DNA of 64,000 nt. Source: Deltaproteobacteria bacterium HGW-Deltaproteobacteria-4 (GTDB taxonomy: Bacteria > Desulfobacterota > Desulfuromonadia > Desulfuromonadales > UBA2197). The stretch is taken from positions 62,001-126,000 of the forward strand of contig PHAV01000007.1 of NCBI GenBank assembly GCA_002841765.1, given 5' to 3'. Shown in pieces: positions 7,757-16,156 of the stretch. A program made the position numbers and the translations under genes. Every line of letters begins with the position of its first letter. The stretch's first letter is position 1. The notes beneath the pieces are model-generated. The model had not been told where the DNA came from. It did not search any database and was given only the letters and a program-made list of their open reading frames with translations.

Positions 7757-10700
7757 TTGTAAAAATAAAGAATAAGATGACTCTGGCGGTTTCGGCCCTG
7801 GTTTTCTCGCTGATGTTTGTTACGGCCTGGTCCTCTCTGCTCTACTTTGAACGCGAGATCAAGGCGAGTGTGACGCGGCAGCAGTATGCTCTGGTTTCGT
7901 CAACAGCCCACGCGATAGAAAGGAGTCTCCTTGAAAGCCAGTCCATGACCCAGTCTCTGGCCAAACTGATCACACCGGAGATGCTGGCGTCCCCGGAGAA
8001 GGCGCAGGAATTTCTCGATAAGCGATTTTATGTCCAGAAACACTTCAGTAACAGCCTGTTCCTGTTCGCCCCTTCCGGCCGGCTCATTGCCGCTTATCCC
8101 TCCAGGGTAAACTTTATCGGCGCGGATTTCTCCTTTCGTGACTACCTGAAAAAGACGCTTAAAACAGGGCTTCCCCAGATTTCCGATCCCTTTCTTTCCC
8201 GTCAGAAACCCTCTGTTCCGATCCTCATGTTCACCGCCCCGGTGCGCGATGCCGCCGGCCAAATTCAGGCAGTCTTAGGCGGGGCGGTCGATCTCTCCAG
8301 TCAGGATACGTTTAATTCTCTGGGACAAAAGATGGAGGGACAGGGCTATTTTCACCTGTATAGCAAGAACAACAGGACCTTCATTGCCCATCATGACCAG
8401 AGCCAGATCCTCGAACAGGTCGCTGTCGGGACGAATCCGCTCTTTGATCAAGCTGTCGCCGGTTTTGAGGGGACGGTAGAGGGGACCACAACCTGCGGCC
8501 TTGAGGCTCTCATCTCGACGGTTCAGCTCAAAACGGTCGACTGGGTTCTGGAAGCCGGTTACCCCCTGGAAGTGGCATATGCCCCGCTTGCCAAGGCAAA
8601 GCGTTACTTCATTATCGGCGGCGGGGCCGCGGTTCTGGCAACTCTGTTCCTTGTCCGCTTCCTCATGTCCTTCATGCTTGCGCCGCTATTGAGGTTCACC
8701 CGACAGGTGAGAGAAATGACGGAACCGGAAGCACCCCGCCTGCCGGTACAAATCGCTTCACGCGACGAAGTCGGCTTGCTGGCGGAAGCATTTAACCGCA
8801 TGCTGGTCGAGATCAATCATGAGAAAGCCGCCCTGCGGGAGCAGTTGAGCTTCTCCCGATCCCTGATGAATACCATCCCCATTCCGGTCTGCTACAAGGA
8901 TGCCCAGGGGAGCTATCTCGGCTGCAACAGCGCTTTCGAAAGTTTTATGGCGATCAAGCAGGAAGAACTGGTCGGCAAATGTCTTCACGAAATAATGCCA
9001 AGAGAAGTGGCTGATACCTTTATGGCATCGGAGCAGAAGGTTCTGTCGGAAGAGGGGATTCACCTCTCCGAAGGCTCCTTTTTTGCCGCGGATGGTTTTC
9101 GCCATCATGTCCTGTTTTATAAGACGGCCCTTACCGGTCCTGACGGCTTGCCGACAGGCTCCATCGGCGCCATGCTCGATATAACCGAACAAAAGAAGAG
9201 CCAAGCACTTCTTCAGGAGATAGCCGGCACGGTCTCCAGCGCGGTCGGTACATTGTTCTTCCACTCCATGGTTCACTTTCTCGCAGAAACGTTGCGCGCA
9301 GATTTTGTCTTTATCAGCAGGATCGTTCCGGAGCGACCGGAGATGGCGGAGACCCTGGCAGTCTTTGACCACGGTGCCCCCGGCGGAAACTTCTGCTACC
9401 CCTTGCAGTGGACCGCCTGTGATTATGAGGTTGATTCCGGGAGCGTTTTCCCCTTCCGATGGATGCGCGATATCTATCCGGATAATCCTTGTTTTTCGGA
9501 GATGAATATTGAAAATTGTATCGGCAGCACGATAACGGATACTTCCGATAATGTGATCGGCTTCCTGTTTATTCTCAGCGCCAAGCCCTTGAAAAATGTC
9601 GTACTGGCAGAGTCACTGCTGAAGATCTTTGTCAGTCGGGCCGGGGCGGAATTGCAGAGAGTCAGCGCTGAGGCAGAACTATTGAAATCGTATGATTTCT
9701 GCCTCAGCCTCTTTGAAGAGTTTCCGGCGCTGATCTGGCGCTCCGGGCTCGATGCCCGCTGTAACTATTTCAACGGTACCTGGCTGAGATTTGCCGGACG
9801 ATCCCTGGAGGAGGAGCTTGGCGATGGGTGGATCGAGCGGGTCCATCCCGATGATCGGGAGGGCTTAAAATCGATGTATTTTTCGGCCTTTGCCGAGCGT
9901 CGGGAATTCCAGACGGAATATCGGCTGCGTCGTCTCGACGGTGAATACCGCTGGTTTATGAGCATCGGGCGGCCGTTTAACGGTCTGGACGACCGGTTTG
10001 CCGGCTATATCGGCGCCTGTTTCGACCGGACGGACGAAAAACTGACAGAGGACGGACTCTGGACCATGTCTGGAGCCATAGAACAGAATCCCTCGGCCAT
10101 CCTGATCACCGATGCCAAAGGAATTGTCCGCTATGCCAACCGGAAATATTGCGACCTGACCAGCTTCGACCTTGATCATGTCATCGGATATGACCTGACC
10201 GCGGTGACCAGTGTGATGCCGGAACTCGGTGAACTGCTGGTGGCAGCAGTCACTTCCGGGCGGGAAAATCAGGGAGAATTTTTGGGGAGAAAGGGCGCGG
10301 ATGATGAATATTGTGCTGTGGCCCGCACCTCGCCGATCATTAACAGCAAGGGAGAAATCAGTCATTTTTGCCTGACGATGGAAGATGTTACCGAGCGGAA
10401 AAGGCTCGAAAACCAGCTTCGGCATTCCCAGAAGATGGAGGCGGTCGGAACGCTGGCGGGGGGCGTTGCCCACGACTTCAACAACATCCTGACGGCCATC
10501 ATGGGCTACGGCGAGTTGATCAAGCTCAAAGCCGCGGCGGACAGCCCGATACGTCCTCCTCTGCAGAAACTCCTGGCCGCGGCAGACCGGGCTGCCACCC
10601 TGACCCGGAATCTGCTGACCTACAGCCGGAAGCAACCCCTTACCACGCTGTCGGTCGATGTCAATGTCATTGTCAATAATGTCGCTAGCTTGCTGGCACG

Positions 10701-11553
10701 ATTGCTGCGCGAAGATATCGAGTTCGTCCTTTTCCCCGCTGAATATCCCCTGACAATCGAAGCCGACAGCTCACAGATCGAGCAGGTCCTGATGAATCTG
10801 GCGACCAATGCCCGCGATGCCATGCCGGAGGGAGGGATTCTCCAGATTCGTACCAGCCGTGCCAATCTGGACACAGTGTTTATCAAGGCCCATGGTTACG
10901 GAGAAGAAGGACCCTATGCCCGGATTACCGTTTCGGATAATGGCCAAGGCATGGATGACACGGTTAAGACAAAGATCTTTGAGCCGTTCTTCACCACCAA
11001 GGAGGTCGATAAGGGGACCGGCCTGGGACTCTCGATTGTCTACGGCATCATCAAGCAGCATAAAGGTTTTATCAATGTCTACAGTGAGCCGGGGAAAGGA
11101 ACCACCTTTACCATCTGCCTGCCTCTTAGCAATCAACGGGTGGAGGAGTGTGCCGCGGAGATGGCAGCCCCCTTTGTCTGCACCGGCGATGAAACCCTGC
11201 TACTGGTAGAGGATGATGAGGCCATAAGGGGCATGCTGTGTGAGGTTCTCATGCAAAATGGCTATACGGTGATCGAGGCAAGCGACGGCGTGGATGGGGT
11301 GCAGAAGTTTCGCGACTATCCCGAAAGAATCGCCATGGTCATTCTTGATGTCGTGATGCCAAAAAAGAACGGCCGGGCTGCTTACGATGAAATCCTGAAG
11401 ATCCGCCCCGGCACAAAGGCTCTCTTTATGAGCGGTTATACCGCCGATATGCTGGGCGCCGAAAACATGCTGGAGGAAGGGCTCAACTTCATCTCCAAGC
11501 CAATTTTGATCGACAATCTGCTCAGAAAAATCCGGGAGGTACTTGCAGCATGA
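7753..11553 (+). CDS. dCache/HAMP/PAS/GAF membrane hybrid histidine kinase
   Basis: Inner-membrane sensor kinase of 1266 residues. ATG 7753 has AAGGAT six bases upstream. In order: TM1 (about 9-30), a periplasmic double-Cache-like domain (about 33-285, with [14 protein letters not shown]), TM2 (about 288-312), HAMP (about 313-365), a PAS domain ([13 protein letters not shown]), a GAF-like region (about 490-640), two further PAS domains, the H-box [14 protein letters not shown] with His about 907, N-box [11 protein letters not shown]-boxes DNGQGMD and [11 protein letters not shown], and a receiver with Asp about 1199 ([12 protein letters not shown]). The periplasmic domain suggests sensing of a small external ligand. 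It is controlled by the GEMM-I riboswitch and shares an ATGA overlap with the HD-GYP gene, its probable phosphorelay or functional partner. Confidence 0.94.
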   Translation: MIVKIKNKMTLAVSALVFSLMFVTAWSSLLYFEREIKASVTRQQYALVSSTAHAIERSLLESQSMTQSLAKLITPEMLASPEKAQEFLDKRFYVQKHFSNSLFLFAPSGRLIAAYPSRVNFIGADFSFRDYLKKTLKTGLPQISDPFLSRQKPSVPILMFTAPVRDAAGQIQAVLGGAVDLSSQDTFNSLGQKMEGQGYFHLYSKNNRTFIAHHDQSQILEQVAVGTNPLFDQAVAGFEGTVEGTTTCGLEALISTVQLKTVDWVLEAGYPLEVAYAPLAKAKRYFIIGGGAAVLATLFLVRFLMSFMLAPLLRFTRQVREMTEPEAPRLPVQIASRDEVGLLAEAFNRMLVEINHEKAALREQLSFSRSLMNTIPIPVCYKDAQGSYLGCNSAFESFMAIKQEELVGKCLHEIMPREVADTFMASEQKVLSEEGIHLSEGSFFAADGFRHHVLFYKTALTGPDGLPTGSIGAMLDITEQKKSQALLQEIAGTVSSAVGTLFFHSMVHFLAETLRADFVFISRIVPERPEMAETLAVFDHGAPGGNFCYPLQWTACDYEVDSGSVFPFRWMRDIYPDNPCFSEMNIENCIGSTITDTSDNVIGFLFILSAKPLKNVVLAESLLKIFVSRAGAELQRVSAEAELLKSYDFCLSLFEEFPALIWRSGLDARCNYFNGTWLRFAGRSLEEELGDGWIERVHPDDREGLKSMYFSAFAERREFQTEYRLRRLDGEYRWFMSIGRPFNGLDDRFAGYIGACFDRTDEKLTEDGLWTMSGAIEQNPSAILITDAKGIVRYANRKYCDLTSFDLDHVIGYDLTAVTSVMPELGELLVAAVTSGRENQGEFLGRKGADDEYCAVARTSPIINSKGEISHFCLTMEDVTERKRLENQLRHSQKMEAVGTLAGGVAHDFNNILTAIMGYGELIKLKAAADSPIRPPLQKLLAAADRAATLTRNLLTYSRKQPLTTLSVDVNVIVNNVASLLARLLREDIEFVLFPAEYPLTIEADSSQIEQVLMNLATNARDAMPEGGILQIRTSRANLDTVFIKAHGYGEEGPYARITVSDNGQGMDDTVKTKIFEPFFTTKEVDKGTGLGLSIVYGIIKQHKGFINVYSEPGKGTTFTICLPLSNQRVEECAAEMAAPFVCTGDETLLLVEDDEAIRGMLCEVLMQNGYTVIEASDGVDGVQKFRDYPERIAMVILDVVMPKKNGRAAYDEILKIRPGTKALFMSGYTADMLGAENMLEEGLNFISKPILIDNLLRKIREVLAA

Positions 11554-12635
11554 CAAAAATAAGCCGGTCCAAAATTCTTTTTGTCGATGATGATAGTTAT
11601 CTGCTCGACAGCATCTCCGAACTTCTCGAATGCAATGGATACGATGTCATTTCCTGCCGTAATGGTAGGGATGCATTCGAACAATTTCTCTCCGCACCGG
11701 TGGATGTTGTTCTGACGGACATCAACATGCCGATCATGACCGGGATAGAGCTTCTTGAAAAAATTCAGGCTGTTGACCAGGAAACACCGGTCCTTTTGAC
11801 AACCGGTTTTGCTGAACTGAACATGGCGGTTGACGCTATAAAAATGGGGGCCTTCGACTTCATCCTTAAACCGTACCAGTTGCCTTACCTGCTTCATTCT
11901 CTCGAAAAAGGAATCAGCAGTAAAAGAATGAAGCAGGTAGAGAAAGATTATCGGATTGAGCTGGAAACGACCGTCAGGCAGCGGACGCAGGAGCTCACGA
12001 CTGCACTGCAACAGGTAACACAGATGAGCAAGGTCATCATTGAGCGGTTGACTGCGGCTGCGGAGCTCCGCGACGAAGATACCGGTCTGCATATTTCGAG
12101 AATCGGTATTTACTCCAATATCCTTGCCCGGGCGCTCGGCATGCCCGAGGAATTCATTGAATCAATCACTCTCGCCAGTGCCATGCATGACGTCGGAAAG
12201 ATCGGGATCCCAGATGCCATTCTCCTTAAGCCTGGCCCGCTGACTGCCGAGGAATTCGAGATCATCAAGACTCACACCACAATAGGGGCAAAAATTATCG
12301 GTGGAACCTCCTTCCCGGTCCTGCAGATGGCCACAGAGATTACCTTGACTCATCACGAGCGATGGGCCGGCACCGGCTACCCGCAGGGTCTGCGTGGCGA
12401 GGAGATTCCCATGGCAGGGAGAATCGTCATGCTTGCTGATCAATATGATGCCCTGCGCAATTCGCGCCCGTACAAGCCTGCTTTTGACCACGACAAGACC
12501 TTTCGAATCATTAGTGAAGGAGACGGAAGAACCATGCCGGGACATTTCGACCCCCGTGTTTTGCAGGCATTCATTTCCAGCGCGGCTTTCTTTGAAGCAA
12601 CCTACAACGCCGAAATAGATTCTCATGCGGGATAA
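11550..12635 (+). CDS. REC-HD-GYP response regulator, c-di-GMP phosphodiesterase-like
   Basis: Response regulator of 361 residues: receiver (1-120; DDD pocket, Asp57 in LTDINMP, conserved KP), a coiled linker, then an HD-GYP domain with HD at about 213-214 ([13 protein letters not shown]), [31 protein letters not shown] and ADQYDALR. Known HD-GYP proteins of the RpfG type hydrolyse c-di-GMP; the metal-ligand His/Asp residues are present. The usual WDGSGYP reads WAGTGYP; that Asp is not a metal ligand in solved structures, so activity is probably kept, but this is untested. ATG 11550 overlaps the kinase stop by 4 bases. The gene therefore belongs to the operon governed by the GEMM-I riboswitch. 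Confidence 0.93.
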   Translation: MTKISRSKILFVDDDSYLLDSISELLECNGYDVISCRNGRDAFEQFLSAPVDVVLTDINMPIMTGIELLEKIQAVDQETPVLLTTGFAELNMAVDAIKMGAFDFILKPYQLPYLLHSLEKGISSKRMKQVEKDYRIELETTVRQRTQELTTALQQVTQMSKVIIERLTAAAELRDEDTGLHISRIGIYSNILARALGMPEEFIESITLASAMHDVGKIGIPDAILLKPGPLTAEEFEIIKTHTTIGAKIIGGTSFPVLQMATEITLTHHERWAGTGYPQGLRGEEIPMAGRIVMLADQYDALRNSRPYKPAFDHDKTFRIISEGDGRTMPGHFDPRVLQAFISSAAFFEATYNAEIDSHAG

Positions 12636-12714
12636 CCGGAGAATTTGAAGGCATTTAAACCACTCCGTGGTAAAGTTTTTGTGTGAAAACCAACGGTTGT
12701 CCGGGGAGGTCAGG

Positions 12715-13602
12715 ATGAAGGTCTTTGTTACGGGTGGGAGTGGTTTTGTCGGCATGGAAATCATTCGTCAACTGCTGGCGGCGGGGCATGAAGTGCGCGC
12801 GTTGGTGCACAGCAAGTCAGCCACTTCCTCCGATCCGCAGCTGGAGATCTGGCCGGGGGACGCAACCCGGTCCGAGACATTAAAGGGGGCGCTGGCGGGG
12901 TGCGAAGCGGTGATCCATCTCATCGGCATCATTCGTGAATTCCCGGACAAGCAGGTGACCTTCCAGCGCTTGCACATCGACGCCACCCGCAATATCCTTG
13001 CCGCTGCCGGGGAGCAGGGGATCAAACGTTATCTGCATATGAGTTCTAACGGCACCCGCCCGGACAGCGTGGCCGAGTACCACAAAAGCAAATGGGCCGC
13101 CGAAGAACTGGTACGCGCTGCCGGCCTTGCTACCACCATCTTCCGCCCGTCGGTGATCTTCGGTCCCGGCGATGCCTTTGTTAATATGCTCGCTACCATC
13201 ATCCGTCGCACCCCGATCGTGCCGGTGATCGGCGATGGTGAATACCAGATGACGCCGGTGGCGGTCGGTAATGTCGCGACCGGTTTTGTCCGCGCCCTGA
13301 CTCAGCCCGAAAGTAGCGGTGAAATTTATCACTGCGGCGGCCCGCAGACCCTGACCTATAACGAACTCCTCGATACGATCGCCCGTGTCCTCGGGCGCAA
13401 CGGAATCACCCGCATTCACCAGCCCGTCCTGATGATGCGCAGCCTCTCCAATCTCCTCGAAAAGATGAGCTTCTTCCCCATCACCAGCGGCCAGTTGACG
13501 ATGCTCCTTGAGGGCAATGTCTGCGATCCGCAGCCCTGGGCGCAAACCTTCCGCATCGAATTGACCCCCTTTGAAGAAGGGATACGCCGCTATCTGCATT
13601 AG
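12715..13602 (+). CDS. NAD(P)-binding epimerase-like protein (NDUFA9 type)
   Basis: Extended short-chain dehydrogenase/reductase of 295 residues. The Rossmann motif VTGGSGFVGMEI lies at the N-terminus, followed by GDATR, HLIGIIRE, SSNGTRPDSVAEYHKSKWAAE with the YxxxK pair, and FRPSVIFGPGD. The sequence resembles the complex-I NDUFA9-like/YfcH-like atypical SDR group, often annotated as NAD-dependent epimerase; members bind NADPH and may act in quinone or lipid metabolism, but the substrate is unknown. ATG 12715 has GGGGAGG five bases upstream. The gene stands alone, 79 bp after the HD-GYP gene and before the ammonium transporter. Confidence 0.85.
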   Translation: MKVFVTGGSGFVGMEIIRQLLAAGHEVRALVHSKSATSSDPQLEIWPGDATRSETLKGALAGCEAVIHLIGIIREFPDKQVTFQRLHIDATRNILAAAGEQGIKRYLHMSSNGTRPDSVAEYHKSKWAAEELVRAAGLATTIFRPSVIFGPGDAFVNMLATIIRRTPIVPVIGDGEYQMTPVAVGNVATGFVRALTQPESSGEIYHCGGPQTLTYNELLDTIARVLGRNGITRIHQPVLMMRSLSNLLEKMSFFPITSGQLTMLLEGNVCDPQPWAQTFRIELTPFEEGIRRYLH

Positions 13603-13720
13603 GTGGAAGCGTAATCGGGTTGCCTCTTTTTTCAGCGGCAGCGGCGCATTTTATTGCAGGGGCGGGATGTGCAGAAATGGGATTTTATTGTAACCGTCAG
13701 ATTTTAATGTAAATTTTTCT

Positions 13721-13736
13721 CGGCACAACAATTGAA
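13721..13736 (+). promoter_or_regulatory. Possible sigma54-like promoter upstream of amt
   Basis: CGGCACAACAATTGAA keeps the GG/TTG spacing of the sigma54 consensus (TGGCAC-N5-TTGC) but has A instead of C at the critical -12 position and C instead of T at the first base. Nitrogen-linked control of amt would fit. Weak evidence. Confidence 0.3.
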
Positions 13737-13788
13737 ATTACCTCTTCGTCGGCAATGGCGCCGCGCCCCAGACGAGGAGGTCTAGATA

Positions 13789-15003
13789 ATGGAGAGTTCA
13801 GTTCAATCCCTGACGCACGCTGGTGATGTGCTCTTTTTGCTCCTTGGCGCCATCATGGTTTTTGCCATGCACGCCGGTTTTGCTTTTCTTGAAGTCGGTA
13901 CGGTTCGGAAGAAGAACCAGACCAACGCCTTTGTCAAGATCCTCACCGACTGGTCGGTCTCGACCGTCGTCTATTTTGCCATCGGTTTTCCCCTCGCTTA
14001 CGGTATCAACCACTTCGTGCCGATTTCGACCCTCCTTGGCGAGACGCAGGGGTACGATCTGGTGCGCTTCTTCTTCCTCCTTTGCTTTGCCGCCTGTATC
14101 CCGGCGATTATCTCCGGCGGTATTGCCGAGCGCGCCCGCTTCTGGCCGCAGGTGATTGCCGGGGCGATCTTTGCCGGACTGACTTACCCCCTCTTTGAGT
14201 CGCTGATCTGGGGACAGAACTCCTCGGGTCTGCAAGGCTTCTTTACGGCAACCTTTGGCGCCCCCTTTCATGACTTTGCCGGCAGCGTTGTCGTCCACTC
14301 GATGGGCGGCTGGCTGGCTCTGCCGGCGGTCCTCATCCTCGGTCCGCGCATGGGGCGCTTTGTGCGCGGCAAGAGCCAGCCGATTCCGATCAGCAGCATC
14401 CCCTTTCTTGCGCTGGGCAGCTGGATTCTTGCCATCGGCTGGTTCGGTTTTAATGTCATGAGCGCGCAGAGTCTGGGCGGGATCTCCGGTCTGGTCGCGG
14501 TCAATTCCCTCCTGGCCATGGTCGGCGGCGTCCTCTTCGCCCTGGTCGCCGGCAAGAATGATCCCGGTTTTATCCATAACGGCGCCCTTGCCGGCCTCAT
14601 CGCCATCTGTGCCGGCTCGGACATTGTTCATCCGGTCGGGGCCTTCTTTGTCGGCGGTATCGGCTCGTTGATCTTTGTCTATGGTTTTCAGTGGGAGCAG
14701 GAGAAGTTGAAGATTGACGATGTCCTCGGTGTCTGGCCGCTGCACGGCATGATCGGTAGCTGGGGCGGTATTGCCGCCGGCATCTTCGGTCTGCCGGCCC
14801 TGGGCGGCCTCGGCGGTGTGAGTTTTCTGTCCCAGTTGAGCGGCACTGTGCTGGCAATTATTTATGCCCTTGTCACCGGCGTCCTCGTCTATTGGACTCT
14901 CAATAAGACGATGGGGCTGCGGCTCACTCAGGAAGAGGAATTCCGTGGCAGCGACCTTTCCGTGCACAATATTCATGCTTATCCCGAGGAGACGGTCAAG
15001 TAG
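13789..15003 (+). CDS. amt: Ammonium transporter
   Basis: Amt/Rh-family inner-membrane channel for ammonium, 404 residues, about 11 TM helices. Recognisable family segments are FAMHAGFAFLEVGTVRKKNQ near the N-terminus, DFAGSVVVHSMGGW with the first pore His, and VWPLHGMIGSWGG with the second pore His; IPAIISGGIAERAR is typical of the Amt family. ATG 13789 has GAGGAGG about 8 bases upstream. The start lacks an obvious cleavable signal peptide. No glnK/PII gene is adjacent; instead amt is flanked by two hybrid-kinase/HD-GYP pairs. A strong bidirectional terminator follows. Confidence 0.95.
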   Translation: MESSVQSLTHAGDVLFLLLGAIMVFAMHAGFAFLEVGTVRKKNQTNAFVKILTDWSVSTVVYFAIGFPLAYGINHFVPISTLLGETQGYDLVRFFFLLCFAACIPAIISGGIAERARFWPQVIAGAIFAGLTYPLFESLIWGQNSSGLQGFFTATFGAPFHDFAGSVVVHSMGGWLALPAVLILGPRMGRFVRGKSQPIPISSIPFLALGSWILAIGWFGFNVMSAQSLGGISGLVAVNSLLAMVGGVLFALVAGKNDPGFIHNGALAGLIAICAGSDIVHPVGAFFVGGIGSLIFVYGFQWEQEKLKIDDVLGVWPLHGMIGSWGGIAAGIFGLPALGGLGGVSFLSQLSGTVLAIIYALVTGVLVYWTLNKTMGLRLTQEEEFRGSDLSVHNIHAYPEETVK

Positions 15004-15024
15004 CGAAGCCCGGAGGCTGGAGAT

Positions 15025-15066
15025 AAAAACAGGGTCCGCTTGCAGCCGCAAGCGGACCCTGTTTTT
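15025..15066. terminator. Bidirectional terminator between amt and HD-GYP gene
   Basis: A perfect 19-bp stem (15025-15043 with 15048-15066) and a 4-base loop, flanked by A-run and T-run on either side, so it can end both convergent transcripts. It overlaps the TAA stop of the minus-strand HD-GYP gene by two bases. Confidence 0.93.
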
Positions 15067-16156
15067 ATTGGTGGGGTAGCGATTCCCTGTCTTGTTCGTA
15101 GATTTTGTCAAAGTCATCCTTGATCTCGTTGAAGATCGCCAGAATTTCCGGATCAAAGTGTTGCGGCGCAGTGCGTCCATCTCCGTGCAGGATGATCCGG
15201 CAGGTCGCGGCATGATCGATGGCCTCTTTGTAGATGCGCGGGTTGCGAAGGGCATCGTACTGATCGGCCAGGATAACAATGCGCCCGACCAAGGGGATCT
15301 CTTCACCGCGCAGTCCCCTGGGGTAGCCGCTGCCATCCCAGCGTTCGTGATGGGTGGCGGCAATTTTAGCCCCCATCTGCAGGATCCGGTGGGAAGAGCC
15401 GCTGAGGATGCGTTCACCGATGCTGGTATGTTCCCTGACCGCCGCGAATTCGTCGTCACTCAGCTTCCCCGGCTTGAGCAGGATTGAATCGGCAATACCG
15501 ATTTTGCCGATGTCGTGCATGCTGCTGGCGATGGCAATCGCTGCGATGAATTCATCGTCCATTCCCAGAGCTTCGGCGATCCGCCGGGCATAGGCACTGA
15601 TACGGTTGATATGGAGTCCGGTCTCGGCGTCGCGCATCTCGACGGCAGAGGTCAGGCGTTTGATAATCTCATGACTTAAGCGGGTAATCTCGCCGAGGGC
15701 GTCATTCAGTTCGGCAGTACGCCGGGCAACGGTCTGTTCCAACTCGCTTTTGTAATGTGTCTCAATCTGGGTGAGGCGCTTGTAGTTAACCCCTTTTTCA
15801 ATAGCGTTGAGCAGGGCGGGGGGGCGATAGGGTTTGATGATGAAGTCGAACGCCCCTTTTTGAATCGCTTTAACGGCGACATCCAGGTCGGCGTATGCGG
15901 TCATGAGCAAAACCGGGGTGGAGTTGTCAAGAAAACGAATCTTTTCTAAAAGTTCAATGCCGTCCATCTCCGGCATATTGATGTCGGTGAGGACCAGGTC
16001 GACCGGCTCGCGGACAAACTCTTTGACTGCATCCTGACCGCTGGCAAAGGGGTGGACAATAAAGCCGTATTCGCGCAGGAGTGCGGTGACGCTCTCCAGG
16101 ACAAAACGGTCATCGTCGACAATAAAGATTTTTCCCGCTGTTTTACTTGCCGGCAT
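15065..16156 (-). CDS. REC-HD-GYP response regulator, c-di-GMP phosphodiesterase-like
   Basis: Paralogue of the protein at 11550: 363 residues, receiver with DDD pocket and Asp58 (LTDINMPEMDG), conserved KPY, coiled linker, then HD-GYP with [42 protein letters not shown] and ADQYDALR. Unlike the paralogue, the WDGSGYP motif is fully canonical. Role: signal-dependent hydrolysis of c-di-GMP, inferred from the family. The ATG at 16156 lies inside the end of the upstream hybrid-kinase gene (14-base overlap) with GAGGTGAT upstream, so the two are cotranscribed and probably form a kinase-regulator pair. No riboswitch was found in front of this operon. Confidence 0.93.
   Translation of the reverse strand: MPASKTAGKIFIVDDDRFVLESVTALLREYGFIVHPFASGQDAVKEFVREPVDLVLTDINMPEMDGIELLEKIRFLDNSTPVLLMTAYADLDVAVKAIQKGAFDFIIKPYRPPALLNAIEKGVNYKRLTQIETHYKSELEQTVARRTAELNDALGEITRLSHEIIKRLTSAVEMRDAETGLHINRISAYARRIAEALGMDDEFIAAIAIASSMHDIGKIGIADSILLKPGKLSDDEFAAVREHTSIGERILSGSSHRILQMGAKIAATHHERWDGSGYPRGLRGEEIPLVGRIVILADQYDALRNPRIYKEAIDHAATCRIILHGDGRTAPQHFDPEILAIFNEIKDDFDKIYEQDRESLPHQ

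Noticed and set aside
15025-15066. Strong hairpin as a possible attenuator or regulatory RNA
   Set aside because: Perfect stem with A-run and T-run between convergent genes is fully explained as a bidirectional terminator.
13798-15459. Long minus-strand ORF (553 codons) across amt and the HD-GYP gene
   Set aside because: Shadow of two clear genes; low-complexity, charged product. It also crosses the strong bidirectional terminator.
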